A stretch of 64,000 nt of DNA, taken from contig NZ_FLOC01000016.1 of assembly GCF_900089755.1 (NCBI RefSeq), forward strand, positions 43,555-107,554, in the 5' to 3' direction. Numbering within the stretch: the first letter of the stretch is position 1; every line of letters begins with the position of its first letter. Under the pieces are notes generated by a model. It was not told the origin of the DNA. It searched no databases and saw nothing but the letters and a program-made list of their open reading frames with translations. The stretch comes from Marinomonas aquimarina. GTDB taxonomy: Bacteria; Pseudomonadota; Gammaproteobacteria; Pseudomonadales; Marinomonadaceae. Shown here one piece after another: positions 54,646-63,810 of the stretch. The position numbers and the translations under genes are program-made.

Positions 54646-54675
54646 TTGACATTTGTTTAGTTATACAACTATTAT
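54646..54675 (+). promoter_or_regulatory. Sigma-70 promoter of the crotonase operon with internal MarR-type site
   Basis: TTGACA (54646-54651) and TATTAT (54670-54675) are 18 bases apart, a near-consensus sigma-70 promoter. The spacer holds TTGTTTAGTTATACAACTA (54653-54671), which matches the other two palindromes at TTGTT and ACAAC with the same spacing. A repressor bound there would exclude RNA polymerase. Confidence 0.72.
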
Positions 54676-54743
54676 GTTTTCAATTAGTAGAACAACGTAT
54701 TTAAGGCGCCTCAGCCATAAACATAACAAAAAGAGGTAAGCGA

Positions 54744-55505
54744 ATGACAAGCTATCAGTTCATCGAATTTTCAGTAGATAATGGCATTGGTCACCTTCGA
54801 CTGAATCGACCTGAAAAAAAGAACGCGATCAACGACTCTCTATGTCTAGAGATCGAGCATGCGTTTATCAACCTTCCTGATGACGTTAACGTTATCGTCT
54901 TCTCTGGTGCTGGCCCTGAATTTTGTGCTGGTCTGGATCTAGCAGAACACAAAGCCCGTGAGCCATTTGAAGTGGTAAAACACTCAAACATGTGGCACCG
55001 CGTGTTTGGTCATATCCAAAACTCTGGTGTGCCTGTGATTGCCGCAATGCAAGGCGCTGTCATTGGTGGTGGTTTGGAATTGGCAATCTGTGCGCACATC
55101 CGTGTCACTGAAAAGAATACCTTCTACCGTTTACCGGAAGGCCGCCATGGCATCTTCGTCGGCGGTGGTGCATCGGTAAGCGTTGCACGTGTGATCGGTA
55201 CTAGCCGTATGACAGAAATGATGTTGACCGGTCGCGATGTGGATGCCGAAGAAGGCTACCGCATTGGTTTAGGTCATTACGTTGTGGAAAACGGTGCATC
55301 CTTGGATAAAGCAATGGAGCTTGCTGCCAGCATCGCGAAAAACTCGAAGTACTCAAACTGGGCGATGACCACTGGTCTGGCGCACATCAGCAATATGGCC
55401 GCTGATGACGGTTTGTACACTGAGTCACTTATTTGCGGTATCACGCAAACCAGTGATGAAGTGAAAGCACGTATCGAGTCCTTCCTAAACCGTAAGAAAA
55501 ACTAA
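54744..55505 (+). CDS. Enoyl-CoA hydratase/isomerase (crotonase family)
   Basis: 253 residues. Crotonase motifs EFCAGLDLAEHKARE (oxyanion hole) and GAVIGGGLELAICAHIRV; the two glutamates that activate water in hydratases are at Glu112 and Glu132 (RLPEGRHGIF). Shorter than typical feruloyl-CoA hydratase-lyase (about 275), so simple hydration of the cinnamoyl-CoA double bond is preferred, but lyase activity cannot be excluded from sequence. First gene of the crotonase-SDR-dehydrogenase-ligase operon; AAAGAGGTAAG before the ATG. Confidence 0.88.
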   Translation: MTSYQFIEFSVDNGIGHLRLNRPEKKNAINDSLCLEIEHAFINLPDDVNVIVFSGAGPEFCAGLDLAEHKAREPFEVVKHSNMWHRVFGHIQNSGVPVIAAMQGAVIGGGLELAICAHIRVTEKNTFYRLPEGRHGIFVGGGASVSVARVIGTSRMTEMMLTGRDVDAEEGYRIGLGHYVVENGASLDKAMELAASIAKNSKYSNWAMTTGLAHISNMAADDGLYTESLICGITQTSDEVKARIESFLNRKKN

Positions 55506-55525
55506 GTCATTCCAGGAGTCCCATC

Positions 55526-56293
55526 ATGCAAGTTCAAGGTCGTCATTTCGTCGTAACAGGTTCAGCTTCCGGCATTGGTGAAGCGGTTGCACGTCGTCTA
55601 CATGGTTTAGGTGCCAGCATTTCTCTAGCAGACATCAATGAAGAAGGCTTAAAACGTGTCACGGAAAGTCTAGGTGAGCGCGTCCAGTATGCAGTAACAG
55701 ACATTTCTGATGAAGCGTCTGTGCAAGCTTCATTGGATCAAGCGGTTGCTACCTTTGGTGAAATCAATGGCGTGGTTAACTGTGCCGGTATTCCTGGTGC
55801 AGAGCGCGTGGTCGGTCGTGAAGGTCCGCACTCGCTAGCAGGTTTTGAGCGTGCACTACGCATCAACCTACTAGGTACTTTTAACATGATTCGTTTGGCA
55901 GCCGATAAAATGCAGCACAACGAACCTCAATCTACCACTGAGCGCGGTGTGATCATTAACACGGCATCGGTGGCAGCGTTTGATGGCCAGATCGGTCAAG
56001 CAGCTTACTCCGCATCAAAAGGTGGCGTGACAGCGATGACATTGCCGATTGCTCGTGAACTCGCGCGCTTTGGTATCCGTGTCATGACCATCGCTCCAGG
56101 TATCTTCAAAACACCGATGATGGATGTGCTACCAGAAGAGGTGCAGCAGTCACTAGGTGCAGCGGTGCCATTCCCACCACGTTTGGGCGATCCAGATGAA
56201 TTTGCCATGTTGGCACAACAAATCATTGAGAACTGCATGCTGAACGGTGAAGTCATTCGTCTAGATGGCGCCATCCGTATGGCGGCGAAATAG
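55526..56293 (+). CDS. Short-chain dehydrogenase, 3-hydroxyacyl-CoA dehydrogenase type
   Basis: 255 residues, classical SDR: NAD-binding TGSASGIGEAVARRL (residue 11 on), VNCAGIPG, and the catalytic triad Ser148, Tyr161, Lys165 (AAYSASKGG). Similar in plan to type-2 3-hydroxyacyl-CoA dehydrogenase (HSD17B10). The expected step is oxidation of 3-hydroxy-3-arylpropionyl-CoA to the 3-oxo form for the thiolase. Twenty bases after the crotonase gene; AGGAG before ATG. Confidence 0.88.
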   Translation: MQVQGRHFVVTGSASGIGEAVARRLHGLGASISLADINEEGLKRVTESLGERVQYAVTDISDEASVQASLDQAVATFGEINGVVNCAGIPGAERVVGREGPHSLAGFERALRINLLGTFNMIRLAADKMQHNEPQSTTERGVIINTASVAAFDGQIGQAAYSASKGGVTAMTLPIARELARFGIRVMTIAPGIFKTPMMDVLPEEVQQSLGAAVPFPPRLGDPDEFAMLAQQIIENCMLNGEVIRLDGAIRMAAK

Positions 56294-56300
56294 GAGATCG

Positions 56301-58052
56301 ATGATGAGCTACCAAGCCCCTTACAAAGACATGCAATGGTTGGTTGAGCAAGCGTACCAAACGCAACAATTGGGCAACCTTGAATCCCTGCAAGACTTCG
56401 ATCTAGATCTTGCTAACGCGATCATTGATGAAGCGAATAAATTTGCCAGTGGCGTACTCGCCCCGTTAAACATGGTGGGGGATGAGGAAGGTTGTAAATT
56501 CTCTGATGGCCAAGTGACGACGCCAACGGGTTGGAAAGATGCCTACGCACAATTCCGTGATTCCGGTTGGATCGGTTTAGCACTACCAGAAGAGTTTGGC
56601 GGCCAAGGTTTGCCAAAGTACATTGCTCAGCCAGTGAACGAGATGTGGTTGTCGAGCAACCTAGCATTCGTCATGTTCGCGGCGTTGGCGCAAGGTGGCT
56701 CTGAAATCCTATTAAAGTTTGCTTCTGATGAACTGAAAGCCCGTTATCTAACGCAAATCGTTACGGGTGAATGGACCGTGGCGATGGCGCTGACTGAGCC
56801 GAATGCAGGTTCTGATCTAGGTGCATTGACGACAAAAGCGATTCCACAAGCGGATGGTACTTACCAAATCAAAGGCCAAAAGATCTACATCACCTATGGT
56901 GAGCACGACATGGCCGACAATATCGTGCACTTGGTATTAGCACGTACGCCAGATGCCCCAGCAGGCAGTCGCGGTATTTCGTTGTTTGCGGTACCAAAAT
57001 ACCGTGTTAACGAAGACGGTTCTTGCGGTGAGTTCAATGATATCCGTTGTACTGGGATTGAGCACAAAACCGGTCTACACGGTAGCCCAACGTGTTCGAT
57101 CAGCTACGGCGATAACGATGCTTGTGTCGGTGAATTAATTGGTAACCTAAACCAAGGTCTTATGGCGATGTTCGTACTGATGAACGAAGCTCGCTTAAGC
57201 TGTGGTATGCAAGGTGTGGGTCTAAGTGAATTAGCCCTGCAAAAAGCACTGCAATACTCAAAAGAGCGTGTCCAAGGCGCCGGTGCTGATGGTCAACGTG
57301 TGGCCATCATTGAACACCCTGATGTGAAACGTATGTTGCTGAACCTGCGCTCGGAAAGCTTTGCGCTACGTTCACTCGGCTATCAAATCGCGGCCTTGAT
57401 CGATGTCACGGAGCAGTCTGACGACGAAGCGGCCGTAAAAGCCGCGGAAAAACGAATTGCCTTGCTGACACCTATCTTTAAAGGCTTTGCCACCGAGCAA
57501 GCGAACGAATTGGCAGGTGATGCAATTCAAGTCTATGGCGGTATGGGTTTCGTTGAAGAAACTGGTATTGCGCAAGTGATGCGTGATGCGCGCATCACAA
57601 CGATTTATGAAGGCACCACCGGTGTGCAATCGAAAGACTTGGTACACCGTAAGATTCGCATGGACCAAGGTCAGGCGATCAGTGAGCTACTGGCAGCAAT
57701 GCGTGTCGATATCGCTCAAGCACCAGAAAATGTGGTGAATAAGCGTTTGTCCGCCGCAGTGGACCAGCTAGCGCAAGTATTGGATACCACCGTATTAAGC
57801 CCTAATGCAGATCTTGCTCAATTAGATGCGGTGGCGGTGCCATTCTTAAACGCAATGGGGGGCATCTGCTGTGCGTGGCAATTGGCTCGTTTAGCGCTTA
57901 AAGCGCAAGAAAGCAAAGCACAAGACGAAGAGTTCTTTGGCAACGTAGAAGCACTAGCGGAATTTTACAGTGCATACAAACTACCGCTGGCTCAAGCCGC
58001 TCTAACAACCGTCACACAGGAACAAAATGGAGTAGATGCTTATCAGTTTTAG
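56301..58052 (+). CDS. Acyl-CoA dehydrogenase, long (DmdC/FadE-like with C-terminal extension)
   Basis: 583 residues from ATG 56301 (or the next codon, 56304), after TAGGAGATCG; the frame extends further up into the SDR gene but without support. Middle domain TVAMALTEPNAGSDLGALTTKA, substrate-binding LMNEARLSCGMQGVG, and RDARITTIYEGTTGVQS with the catalytic Glu of this subgroup; the extra C-terminal helical domain is typical of roughly 590-residue members such as 3-methylmercaptopropionyl-CoA dehydrogenase. Here it likely desaturates an arylpropionyl-CoA. Electrons go to ETF, encoded downstream. Confidence 0.88.
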   Translation: MMSYQAPYKDMQWLVEQAYQTQQLGNLESLQDFDLDLANAIIDEANKFASGVLAPLNMVGDEEGCKFSDGQVTTPTGWKDAYAQFRDSGWIGLALPEEFGGQGLPKYIAQPVNEMWLSSNLAFVMFAALAQGGSEILLKFASDELKARYLTQIVTGEWTVAMALTEPNAGSDLGALTTKAIPQADGTYQIKGQKIYITYGEHDMADNIVHLVLARTPDAPAGSRGISLFAVPKYRVNEDGSCGEFNDIRCTGIEHKTGLHGSPTCSISYGDNDACVGELIGNLNQGLMAMFVLMNEARLSCGMQGVGLSELALQKALQYSKERVQGAGADGQRVAIIEHPDVKRMLLNLRSESFALRSLGYQIAALIDVTEQSDDEAAVKAAEKRIALLTPIFKGFATEQANELAGDAIQVYGGMGFVEETGIAQVMRDARITTIYEGTTGVQSKDLVHRKIRMDQGQAISELLAAMRVDIAQAPENVVNKRLSAAVDQLAQVLDTTVLSPNADLAQLDAVAVPFLNAMGGICCAWQLARLALKAQESKAQDEEFFGNVEALAEFYSAYKLPLAQAALTTVTQEQNGVDAYQF

Positions 58053-58118
58053 CGTCTAACACATAAGGTGTATAGCCTTCTTTGAACGAATAAAAATAAC
58101 AAGTCTCAGGAGTATAAA

Positions 58119-59969
58119 ATGACCAGCGAATTCCATCCAATTAAGGTGGTGAGTCACTCTGTTGCGATCGAGAAACGTGATAATGGTGAGCAAATTGTAA
58201 GCTGCGCAACGCCGCTAGCTGAGTACGCTCGTTGCCTAACGGATCGACTTGAATACTGGGCGGAAAAAACACCGGATGCGGTGTTTGTCGCACAGCGCGA
58301 TGATAATGACGAGTGGGATCGTTACACCTACGCCGAGGCGCTAGTAAAAGTTCGTCAACTAGCCTCTTGGTTACTGGAGCAGCCGGTATCACCAGAGCGC
58401 CCAATTGCCTTTTTATCTGGTAACAGCCTAGAGCACTTGATGCTGGCGATGGCGGGTTACTACATCGGTGTACCTCATGCGCCGGTGTCACCTGCTTACT
58501 CATTGATTGCCACAGACTACGGCAAACTTAAGCACGTCATTGAGCTGCTAACACCGGGGCTGATCGTGGTCGATAAGTTAGGCCCTTATGAAAAAGCGAT
58601 TAATGCGGTAGCGGACACAGATGTGCCAGTCGCGGTCATGTACGGTGACACCAAAGCCGAGCTGATTAAGAACCCAACAGTGTCGTTTGCTGAGTTCTGG
58701 GATCACGAAGAAAATTCTGCCATCGAAGAGCGCAACGCAGAAGTCACCGGCGATAGCGTGGCTAAGATCCTATTCACATCCGGTACCACAGGCATGCCAA
58801 AAGGCGTGATGAACACTCAGCGTATGTTGTGTGCCAACGCGGTGATGATTCGTGACACCATGGCTTTCTTAGCCGAAGAGCCGCCAGTGATGGTGGACTG
58901 GCTACCTTGGAACCATACCTTTGGTGGTAACCACAATGTGAGTATTGCTTTATACAACGGTGGTGCTTTCTACCTTGATGACGGCAAACCCACCGAAAAC
59001 CATTTCCATAAAACGCTGAACAACCTAGCGGAAATTGCTCCGACGGTTTACTTCAACGTGCCGAAGGGCTTTGAGCTGCTGGTGAAAAAGCTTCAGCAAG
59101 ATGATGAGCTAGCGAAGAAATTCTTCTCTCGTCTGCAGTTTATGTTCTTTGCCGCCGCCGGTATGGCGCAACATATTTGGGACGATATTGATGCCCTGGC
59201 GATCAAATACACAGGTAAGAAAATCCCAATGCTGACGGGCCTTGGTGCTACGGAAACGGCGCCGTCTGTCACCTTTGCATCGATTGAAGAGAGTGCTTCT
59301 GGGGTGATCGGTAAGCCTGCGCCTGGCGTGACACTTAAGTTGGTGCCAAACGAAGGTAAACTGGAAGCTCGTGTCAAAGCAGTAACGGTTATGCCGGGTT
59401 ACTGGCGTCAGCCTGAGTTAACTGCCAAAGCGTTTGATGACGAAGGCTACTATTGTCTAGGTGATGCGTTTGCCTATTTGGATGAGAATAACCCAGACCG
59501 TGGCTTCCGTTTTGATGGTCGTGTATCAGAAGACTTTAAACTCGACAGTGGTACTTGGGTGAGTGCTGGCACATTGCGTGCGAAATTTATCAGTGCTTGT
59601 GCGCCCTTGGTTCAAGACGTGGTGCTTTGTGGCACAAACCGTGCGTACATTACTGGTTTAGTGTTCCCTGATTTCGTGCATTGTCGCAAATTGATTGAAG
59701 GCGGTGATGTGTTGACAGAGCAACAGTTGGTTGAGCATCCTGAAGTCAAGGCGGCGTTTGCTGAAAAGCTAAAAGCCTTCGCAGCGCAAGGAACCGGATC
59801 ATCAACTGTGGTACAACGTATATTGTTGCAACATGAAGCACCAAATTTGAATGCTCATGAAGTAACCGATAAAGGCTCTCTAAACCAACGTAATGTTCAA
59901 GCACATCGCGCTGATCAGGTAGAAGAGTTATACCAAGAGCCTAAATCTGTCAGTGTAATTAGCGTTTAA
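58119..59969 (+). CDS. fcs: Feruloyl-CoA synthetase-like AMP-binding ligase
   Basis: 616 residues, adenylate-forming family. The start PLAEYARCLTDRLEYWAEKTPDAVFVAQRD and PHAPVSPAYSLIATDYGKLKHVIELL match the feruloyl-CoA synthetase group. ATP motif ILFTSGTTGMPKGVMNTQRM (split at residue 20), then LGATETAPSV and GYWRQPELTAKAFD. Activates an aromatic acid with ATP and CoA. It is 66 bases after the acyl-CoA dehydrogenase gene and 87 before etfB. The symbol is given for the family; ferulate, coumarate, caffeate or dihydro forms are all possible substrates. Confidence 0.83.
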   Translation: MTSEFHPIKVVSHSVAIEKRDNGEQIVSCATPLAEYARCLTDRLEYWAEKTPDAVFVAQRDDNDEWDRYTYAEALVKVRQLASWLLEQPVSPERPIAFLSGNSLEHLMLAMAGYYIGVPHAPVSPAYSLIATDYGKLKHVIELLTPGLIVVDKLGPYEKAINAVADTDVPVAVMYGDTKAELIKNPTVSFAEFWDHEENSAIEERNAEVTGDSVAKILFTSGTTGMPKGVMNTQRMLCANAVMIRDTMAFLAEEPPVMVDWLPWNHTFGGNHNVSIALYNGGAFYLDDGKPTENHFHKTLNNLAEIAPTVYFNVPKGFELLVKKLQQDDELAKKFFSRLQFMFFAAAGMAQHIWDDIDALAIKYTGKKIPMLTGLGATETAPSVTFASIEESASGVIGKPAPGVTLKLVPNEGKLEARVKAVTVMPGYWRQPELTAKAFDDEGYYCLGDAFAYLDENNPDRGFRFDGRVSEDFKLDSGTWVSAGTLRAKFISACAPLVQDVVLCGTNRAYITGLVFPDFVHCRKLIEGGDVLTEQQLVEHPEVKAAFAEKLKAFAAQGTGSSTVVQRILLQHEAPNLNAHEVTDKGSLNQRNVQAHRADQVEELYQEPKSVSVISV

Positions 59970-60056
59970 TGTTATTGAAGAATGCCAGTATAGCAGCGAC
60001 TCTTAAATCCTAGCTGGCGTTTATTGTTATAAGAAAAGTATCTTTAGGTGACGATT

Positions 60057-60806
60057 ATGAAAGTATTAGTCGGTGTCAAACGCGTAATAGATTACAACGT
60101 TAAAGTACGCGTTAAGTCAGATAACACAGATGTAGATCTAAGCAACACGAAAATGGCGATCAACCCATTTTGTGAAATCGCAGTCGAAGAAGCGATCCGT
60201 TTGAAAGAAGCGGGTGTGGCAACAGAAGTTATTGCAGTGAGTGTCGGTACGAGTGCCAGCCAAGAGCAGCTTCGTACGGCGATGGCGCTAGGTGCTGATC
60301 GCGCAATTCTAGTTGAGTCCGAAGATGGCGCTGAACCGCTAAATGTTGCTAAAGCGTTTGCCAAGATCATGGAACAAGAAGAAGTAGGTCTCGTCATTCT
60401 GGGTAAACAATCGATCGATTCAGACAACAACCAAGTAGGTCAGATGCTCGCGGCGTTAACTAAGCGTCCACAAGGTACCTTTGCTTCTAAGGTTGCAGTT
60501 GATGGCAACTCGGTTTCGGTAACACGTGAAATCGATGGTGGTTTGCGTACCGTGAAGCTTGAGCTTCCTGCGATCGTAACCACGGATCTTCGTCTGAACG
60601 AGCCGCGCTTTGCGAAACTTCCTGACATTATGAAAGCGAAACGTAAGCCGCTGGAAACGAAAACATTTGCTGACTTGGGTGTGGAGGCGAAACAACACAT
60701 TCAACTAGATAAGGTGGAAGCACCGGCTGCACGCCAAGGTGGTGTGAAAGTTGGCTCGGTTGATGAGCTTATCCAGAAACTGAAAGACGAAGCGAAGGTG
60801 ATCTAA
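60057..60806 (+). CDS. etfB: Electron transfer flavoprotein, beta subunit
   Basis: 249 residues from ATG 60057; a GTG nine bases earlier overlaps the AGGTGA binding site and is not the start. Begins [20 protein letters not shown], with [38 protein letters not shown] and the AMP-binding/recognition-loop part. Forms ETF with EtfA and takes electrons from acyl-CoA dehydrogenases. Stop codon overlaps the etfA start by one base. Confidence 0.96.
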   Translation: MKVLVGVKRVIDYNVKVRVKSDNTDVDLSNTKMAINPFCEIAVEEAIRLKEAGVATEVIAVSVGTSASQEQLRTAMALGADRAILVESEDGAEPLNVAKAFAKIMEQEEVGLVILGKQSIDSDNNQVGQMLAALTKRPQGTFASKVAVDGNSVSVTREIDGGLRTVKLELPAIVTTDLRLNEPRFAKLPDIMKAKRKPLETKTFADLGVEAKQHIQLDKVEAPAARQGGVKVGSVDELIQKLKDEAKVI

Positions 60807-61735
60807 TGGCTACTTTACTTATTGCAGAACACAACGGAACAGAATTGGCTCCTGCAACGCTAAGTGCTTTGACGGCTGCGCAGCAGATCGGTTCGGATAT
60901 TACAGTTTTGGTAGCGGGTGCGGAGGCAAAAGCCGCAGCAGATGCCGCAGCCCAGTGCGCTGGCGTCAGCAAAGTCTTGCTAGCGGAAGGTGACAGCCTA
61001 GCCCATGACCTAGCGGAAAACCTAAGTGAGCTAGTTCTTTCTCTAGCAGGTGATTACTCGCATGTCGTGGCACCTTCTAATTCAGTGAGCAAAGATGCCA
61101 TGCCACGTGTGGCTGCGCTGTTAGATGTGGGCCAGCTATCTGATATTACAGCGGTATTAAGCGATGCTCAGTTCCAGCGTCCAATTTACGCTGGTAACGC
61201 CATTGCAACCGTGACGTCAAAAGATGCGACTAAGGTTATCACTGTTCGCGCCGCAGCATTTGATAAAGCGGCGGCAACGGGTGGTTCGGCTGCAGTGGAG
61301 ACTGTTTCTGCACCGGCTGCCAACGCTGCTAGTGCTTGGGTAGCGGATGAGTTGTCTGAATCAGAGCGCCCAGAGCTAACCGCCGCAGAGCGTATCGTAT
61401 CGGGTGGTCGTGGTGTCGGCAGTGCAGAGAATTTTGCCCTAGTCGAAGCCCTTGCTGATAAGTTAGGTGCAGCAGTCGGTGCTTCTCGTGCCGCGGTCGA
61501 CTCTGGCTTTGTTGCCAACGATCTACAAGTCGGTCAAACCGGTAAGATCGTCGCACCAAGCTTGTACATGGCGTTTGGTATCTCAGGTGCGATCCAGCAT
61601 TTGGCCGGTATGAAAGATTCGAAAGTCATTGTTGCTGTTAACAAAGACGAAGAAGCGCCAATCTTCCAAGTAGCGGATTACGGCTTGGTAGGTGATTTGT
61701 TTGATGTTCTCCCAGAACTGACTGAAAAACTATAA
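60806..61735 (+). CDS. etfA: Electron transfer flavoprotein, alpha subunit
   Basis: 309 residues. C-terminal FAD-binding domain with [55 protein letters not shown] and [19 protein letters not shown]. Coupled to etfB; 27 bases before the ETF-quinone oxidoreductase gene. Confidence 0.96.
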   Translation: MATLLIAEHNGTELAPATLSALTAAQQIGSDITVLVAGAEAKAAADAAAQCAGVSKVLLAEGDSLAHDLAENLSELVLSLAGDYSHVVAPSNSVSKDAMPRVAALLDVGQLSDITAVLSDAQFQRPIYAGNAIATVTSKDATKVITVRAAAFDKAAATGGSAAVETVSAPAANAASAWVADELSESERPELTAAERIVSGGRGVGSAENFALVEALADKLGAAVGASRAAVDSGFVANDLQVGQTGKIVAPSLYMAFGISGAIQHLAGMKDSKVIVAVNKDEEAPIFQVADYGLVGDLFDVLPELTEKL

Positions 61736-61762
61736 CGATAAAGTAATAAGAGGAGTGCAGTT

Positions 61763-63388
61763 ATGCGTGAATCGATGGAATTTGATGTAGTCATCGTGGG
61801 AGCTGGTCCTTCCGGCCTGTCTACTGCCATTCGCTTGAAACAGCTAAATGCTGAGTTGAACGTGTGTGTATTAGAAAAAGGGTCTGAGGTCGGTGCGCAT
61901 ATTCTTTCTGGTGCCGTGCTAGAACCTAGATCGCTCAACGAGTTGTTTGAAAACTGGCAGGAACTGGGCGCTCCTTTGAATACGCCCGTTACGAAAGACG
62001 AAGTTTACCTACTAAAAGATGGTGAGCTGAGTAAAGAGATACCACATTCTTTGGTACCCAACTCGATGAAGAATGATGGTAACTACATTGTTAGTGTTGG
62101 CAATTTATGCCGCTGGTTAGCAGAGCAAGCGGAAGGTCTTGGCGTTGAGATCTTCCCAGGCTTTGCCGCTGCTGAGATTCTGTACCATGAAGACGGTACG
62201 GTGAAAGGCGTGGCAACGGGCGACATGGGAGTGTCGGCATCTGGCGAAAAGCTACCAACCTATATGGAAGGTATGGAGCTGCATGCGGCCTACACGGTGT
62301 TCTCAGAAGGGTGTCGCGGTCATCTGGGTAAGCAACTGATCGAGAAATTCTCATTAGATAAAGATGCGGATCCACAACACTACGCACTGGGCATTAAAGA
62401 GCTTTGGCAAATTGACCCAAGTAAACATCAGCCAGGTTTAGTCGTGCACGGTGCCGGTTGGCCACTAGAAGAGGCGAGTGGTGGTTTCTTCTTATACCAT
62501 ACCGACAATAACCAAGTGGTTGCGGGTCTAATTGTCGATCTTAACTACAAAAACCCTTGGATGAGTCCTTACGAAGAGTTCCAGCGTTTGAAACACCACC
62601 CTGTGTTCAAACAATACTTAGAGGGCGGTGAGCGTGTTTCTTACGGTGCTCGCGCGATTACTAAAGGTGGTTGGAATGCATTACCAACCATGACCTTGCC
62701 GGGGGCCTTATTAGTCGGTTGTGATGCGGGGACTTTGAACGTAGCCAAGATCAAAGGTACGCACACCGCGATGAAGTCGGGTATGTTGGCGGCAGAAGCG
62801 ATTAATAAAGTATTAGCCGATGACGCACTATCCATTGGTGACACTTACAGTGAGTTGTTTGACGCCTCATGGTTGAAACAAGAGCTGTACAGCACTCGTA
62901 ACTTTGCCCCAGCGATGCATAAGTTCGGCACATTCTTCGGTGGTGCTTTTAACTACATCGATCAGAATATCCTTGGCGGCAAAATGCCAATTACTCTACA
63001 CGATACCTCGTTGGATTACGCGCAGTTGCAAACGATCAACGAAGCCAAGAAAATTGACTACCCTAAACCGGATGGCAAACTAAGCTTCGATCGTCTGTCT
63101 TCGGTATTCCTTTCGAATACCAACCATGAAGAAGATCAGCCATGCCATTTGACGCTAGCGGATGACAGCATTCCAACAGGCAGTAACTTGTCTTCGTTTG
63201 CTGAACCTGCACAGCGTTACTGCCCAGCAGGTGTCTATGAGATCGTTGAGCAAGAAGCGGGCCCGAAGCTTCAGATTAATGCGCAGAACTGCTTACACTG
63301 TAAAACCTGTGACATTAAAGACCCAGCTCAGAACATTACCTGGGTAACACCGGAAGGCACCGGTGGTCCAAACTACCCGAATATGTAA
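61763..63388 (+). CDS. Electron transfer flavoprotein-ubiquinone oxidoreductase
   Basis: 541 residues. FAD-binding DVVIVGAGPSGLSTAIRLKQ at the start, ILSGAVLEPR, then a C-terminal [4Fe-4S] domain: RYCPAGVYEI and NCLHCKTCDIKDPAQNI supply the four cysteines, and the family ending TGGPNYPNM is intact. A membrane-associated enzyme passing ETF electrons to ubiquinone. SD AGGAG before ATG. With etfBA it provides the respiratory exit for the acyl-CoA dehydrogenase encoded upstream. Confidence 0.96.
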   Translation: MRESMEFDVVIVGAGPSGLSTAIRLKQLNAELNVCVLEKGSEVGAHILSGAVLEPRSLNELFENWQELGAPLNTPVTKDEVYLLKDGELSKEIPHSLVPNSMKNDGNYIVSVGNLCRWLAEQAEGLGVEIFPGFAAAEILYHEDGTVKGVATGDMGVSASGEKLPTYMEGMELHAAYTVFSEGCRGHLGKQLIEKFSLDKDADPQHYALGIKELWQIDPSKHQPGLVVHGAGWPLEEASGGFFLYHTDNNQVVAGLIVDLNYKNPWMSPYEEFQRLKHHPVFKQYLEGGERVSYGARAITKGGWNALPTMTLPGALLVGCDAGTLNVAKIKGTHTAMKSGMLAAEAINKVLADDALSIGDTYSELFDASWLKQELYSTRNFAPAMHKFGTFFGGAFNYIDQNILGGKMPITLHDTSLDYAQLQTINEAKKIDYPKPDGKLSFDRLSSVFLSNTNHEEDQPCHLTLADDSIPTGSNLSSFAEPAQRYCPAGVYEIVEQEAGPKLQINAQNCLHCKTCDIKDPAQNITWVTPEGTGGPNYPNM

Positions 63389-63407
63389 TAGAAGCATGAC
63401 ATTGCTT

Positions 63408-63448
63408 AAAAGCCCGCTACTGATTTCCGTAGCGGGCTTTTTGTTTTT
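63408..63448 (+). terminator. Terminator after the ETF genes
   Basis: AAAAGCCCGCTAC and GTAGCGGGCTTTT pair over 13 bp around an 8-base loop, with a long T-rich tail. Marks the end of the aromatic catabolic region. Confidence 0.93.
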
Positions 63449-63467
63449 AAGGAGCACGGCTAATTCT

Positions 63468-63656
63468 TTAACCCCCTCCCGGCCTCCCACTTGGCAAGGG
63501 GGAGGAGCTTAGTCTTGTAGCGCTGCCATATTGCTACTTCCTCTCCTTTCTACTGGGGGAAGGGGGGGCTTAGTTTTGTGGGGCTGCGATATTTCATGTT
63601 CCCTCCCCTTAGCAAGGGGAGGGTTAGGGTGGGGTTGGAGGTCTAGCAACCTCCGT
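63468..63656. repeat. Degenerate tandem GC-rich palindromic (REP-like) repeats
   Basis: Three related units of roughly 65-70 bases, each with a C-rich arm and a matching G-rich arm: CCCCCTCCC/AAGGGGGAGG from 63472, CCTCTCC/GGGGGAAGG from about 63540, CCCTCCCC/GGGGAGGG from 63601. Units 1 and 2 also share the following CTTAGT.TTGT.G.GCTGC.ATATT pattern. A smaller GGAGGT/ACCTCC hairpin closes the block at 63654. Between the ETF terminator and the rRNA promoter. Confidence 0.7.
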
Positions 63657-63782
63657 GATGCTGGATTTAGCATGACTTGTCTATTTATTGATCGATAAAT
63701 GCTTGATTGTGATCAATAAATAATCAATTCTGCGTTTTTCTCTTATAAAATCGATGTTTTTTAAAATTAATTCAAAAAGTGC

Positions 63783-63810
63783 TTGCGCTGAAAATCCTGA
63801 TGCGTATTAT
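63783..63810 (+). promoter_or_regulatory. Ribosomal RNA operon promoter (P1-like)
   Basis: TTGCGC and TATTAT separated by 16 bases, with an A/T-rich UP-like stretch upstream (63740-63780) and a GC-rich discriminator (ACGCCTCC) after the -10. This combination is typical of rrn promoters. The stretch 63389-64000 otherwise has no protein-coding gene. Confidence 0.75.

Noticed and set aside
54744..55505. Crotonase as feruloyl-CoA hydratase-lyase giving vanillin
   Set aside because: No vanillin dehydrogenase gene is in the window, while an SDR and a thiolase suited to beta-oxidation are in the same region; kept only as an alternative.
56301..59969. DMSP demethylation set (DmdB/DmdC/DmdD) as explanation for the ligase, dehydrogenase and crotonase genes
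   Set aside because: The dehydrogenase resembles DmdC in size, but the ligase matches feruloyl-CoA synthetases, no dmdA is present, and DMSP breakdown needs no thiolase of this type.
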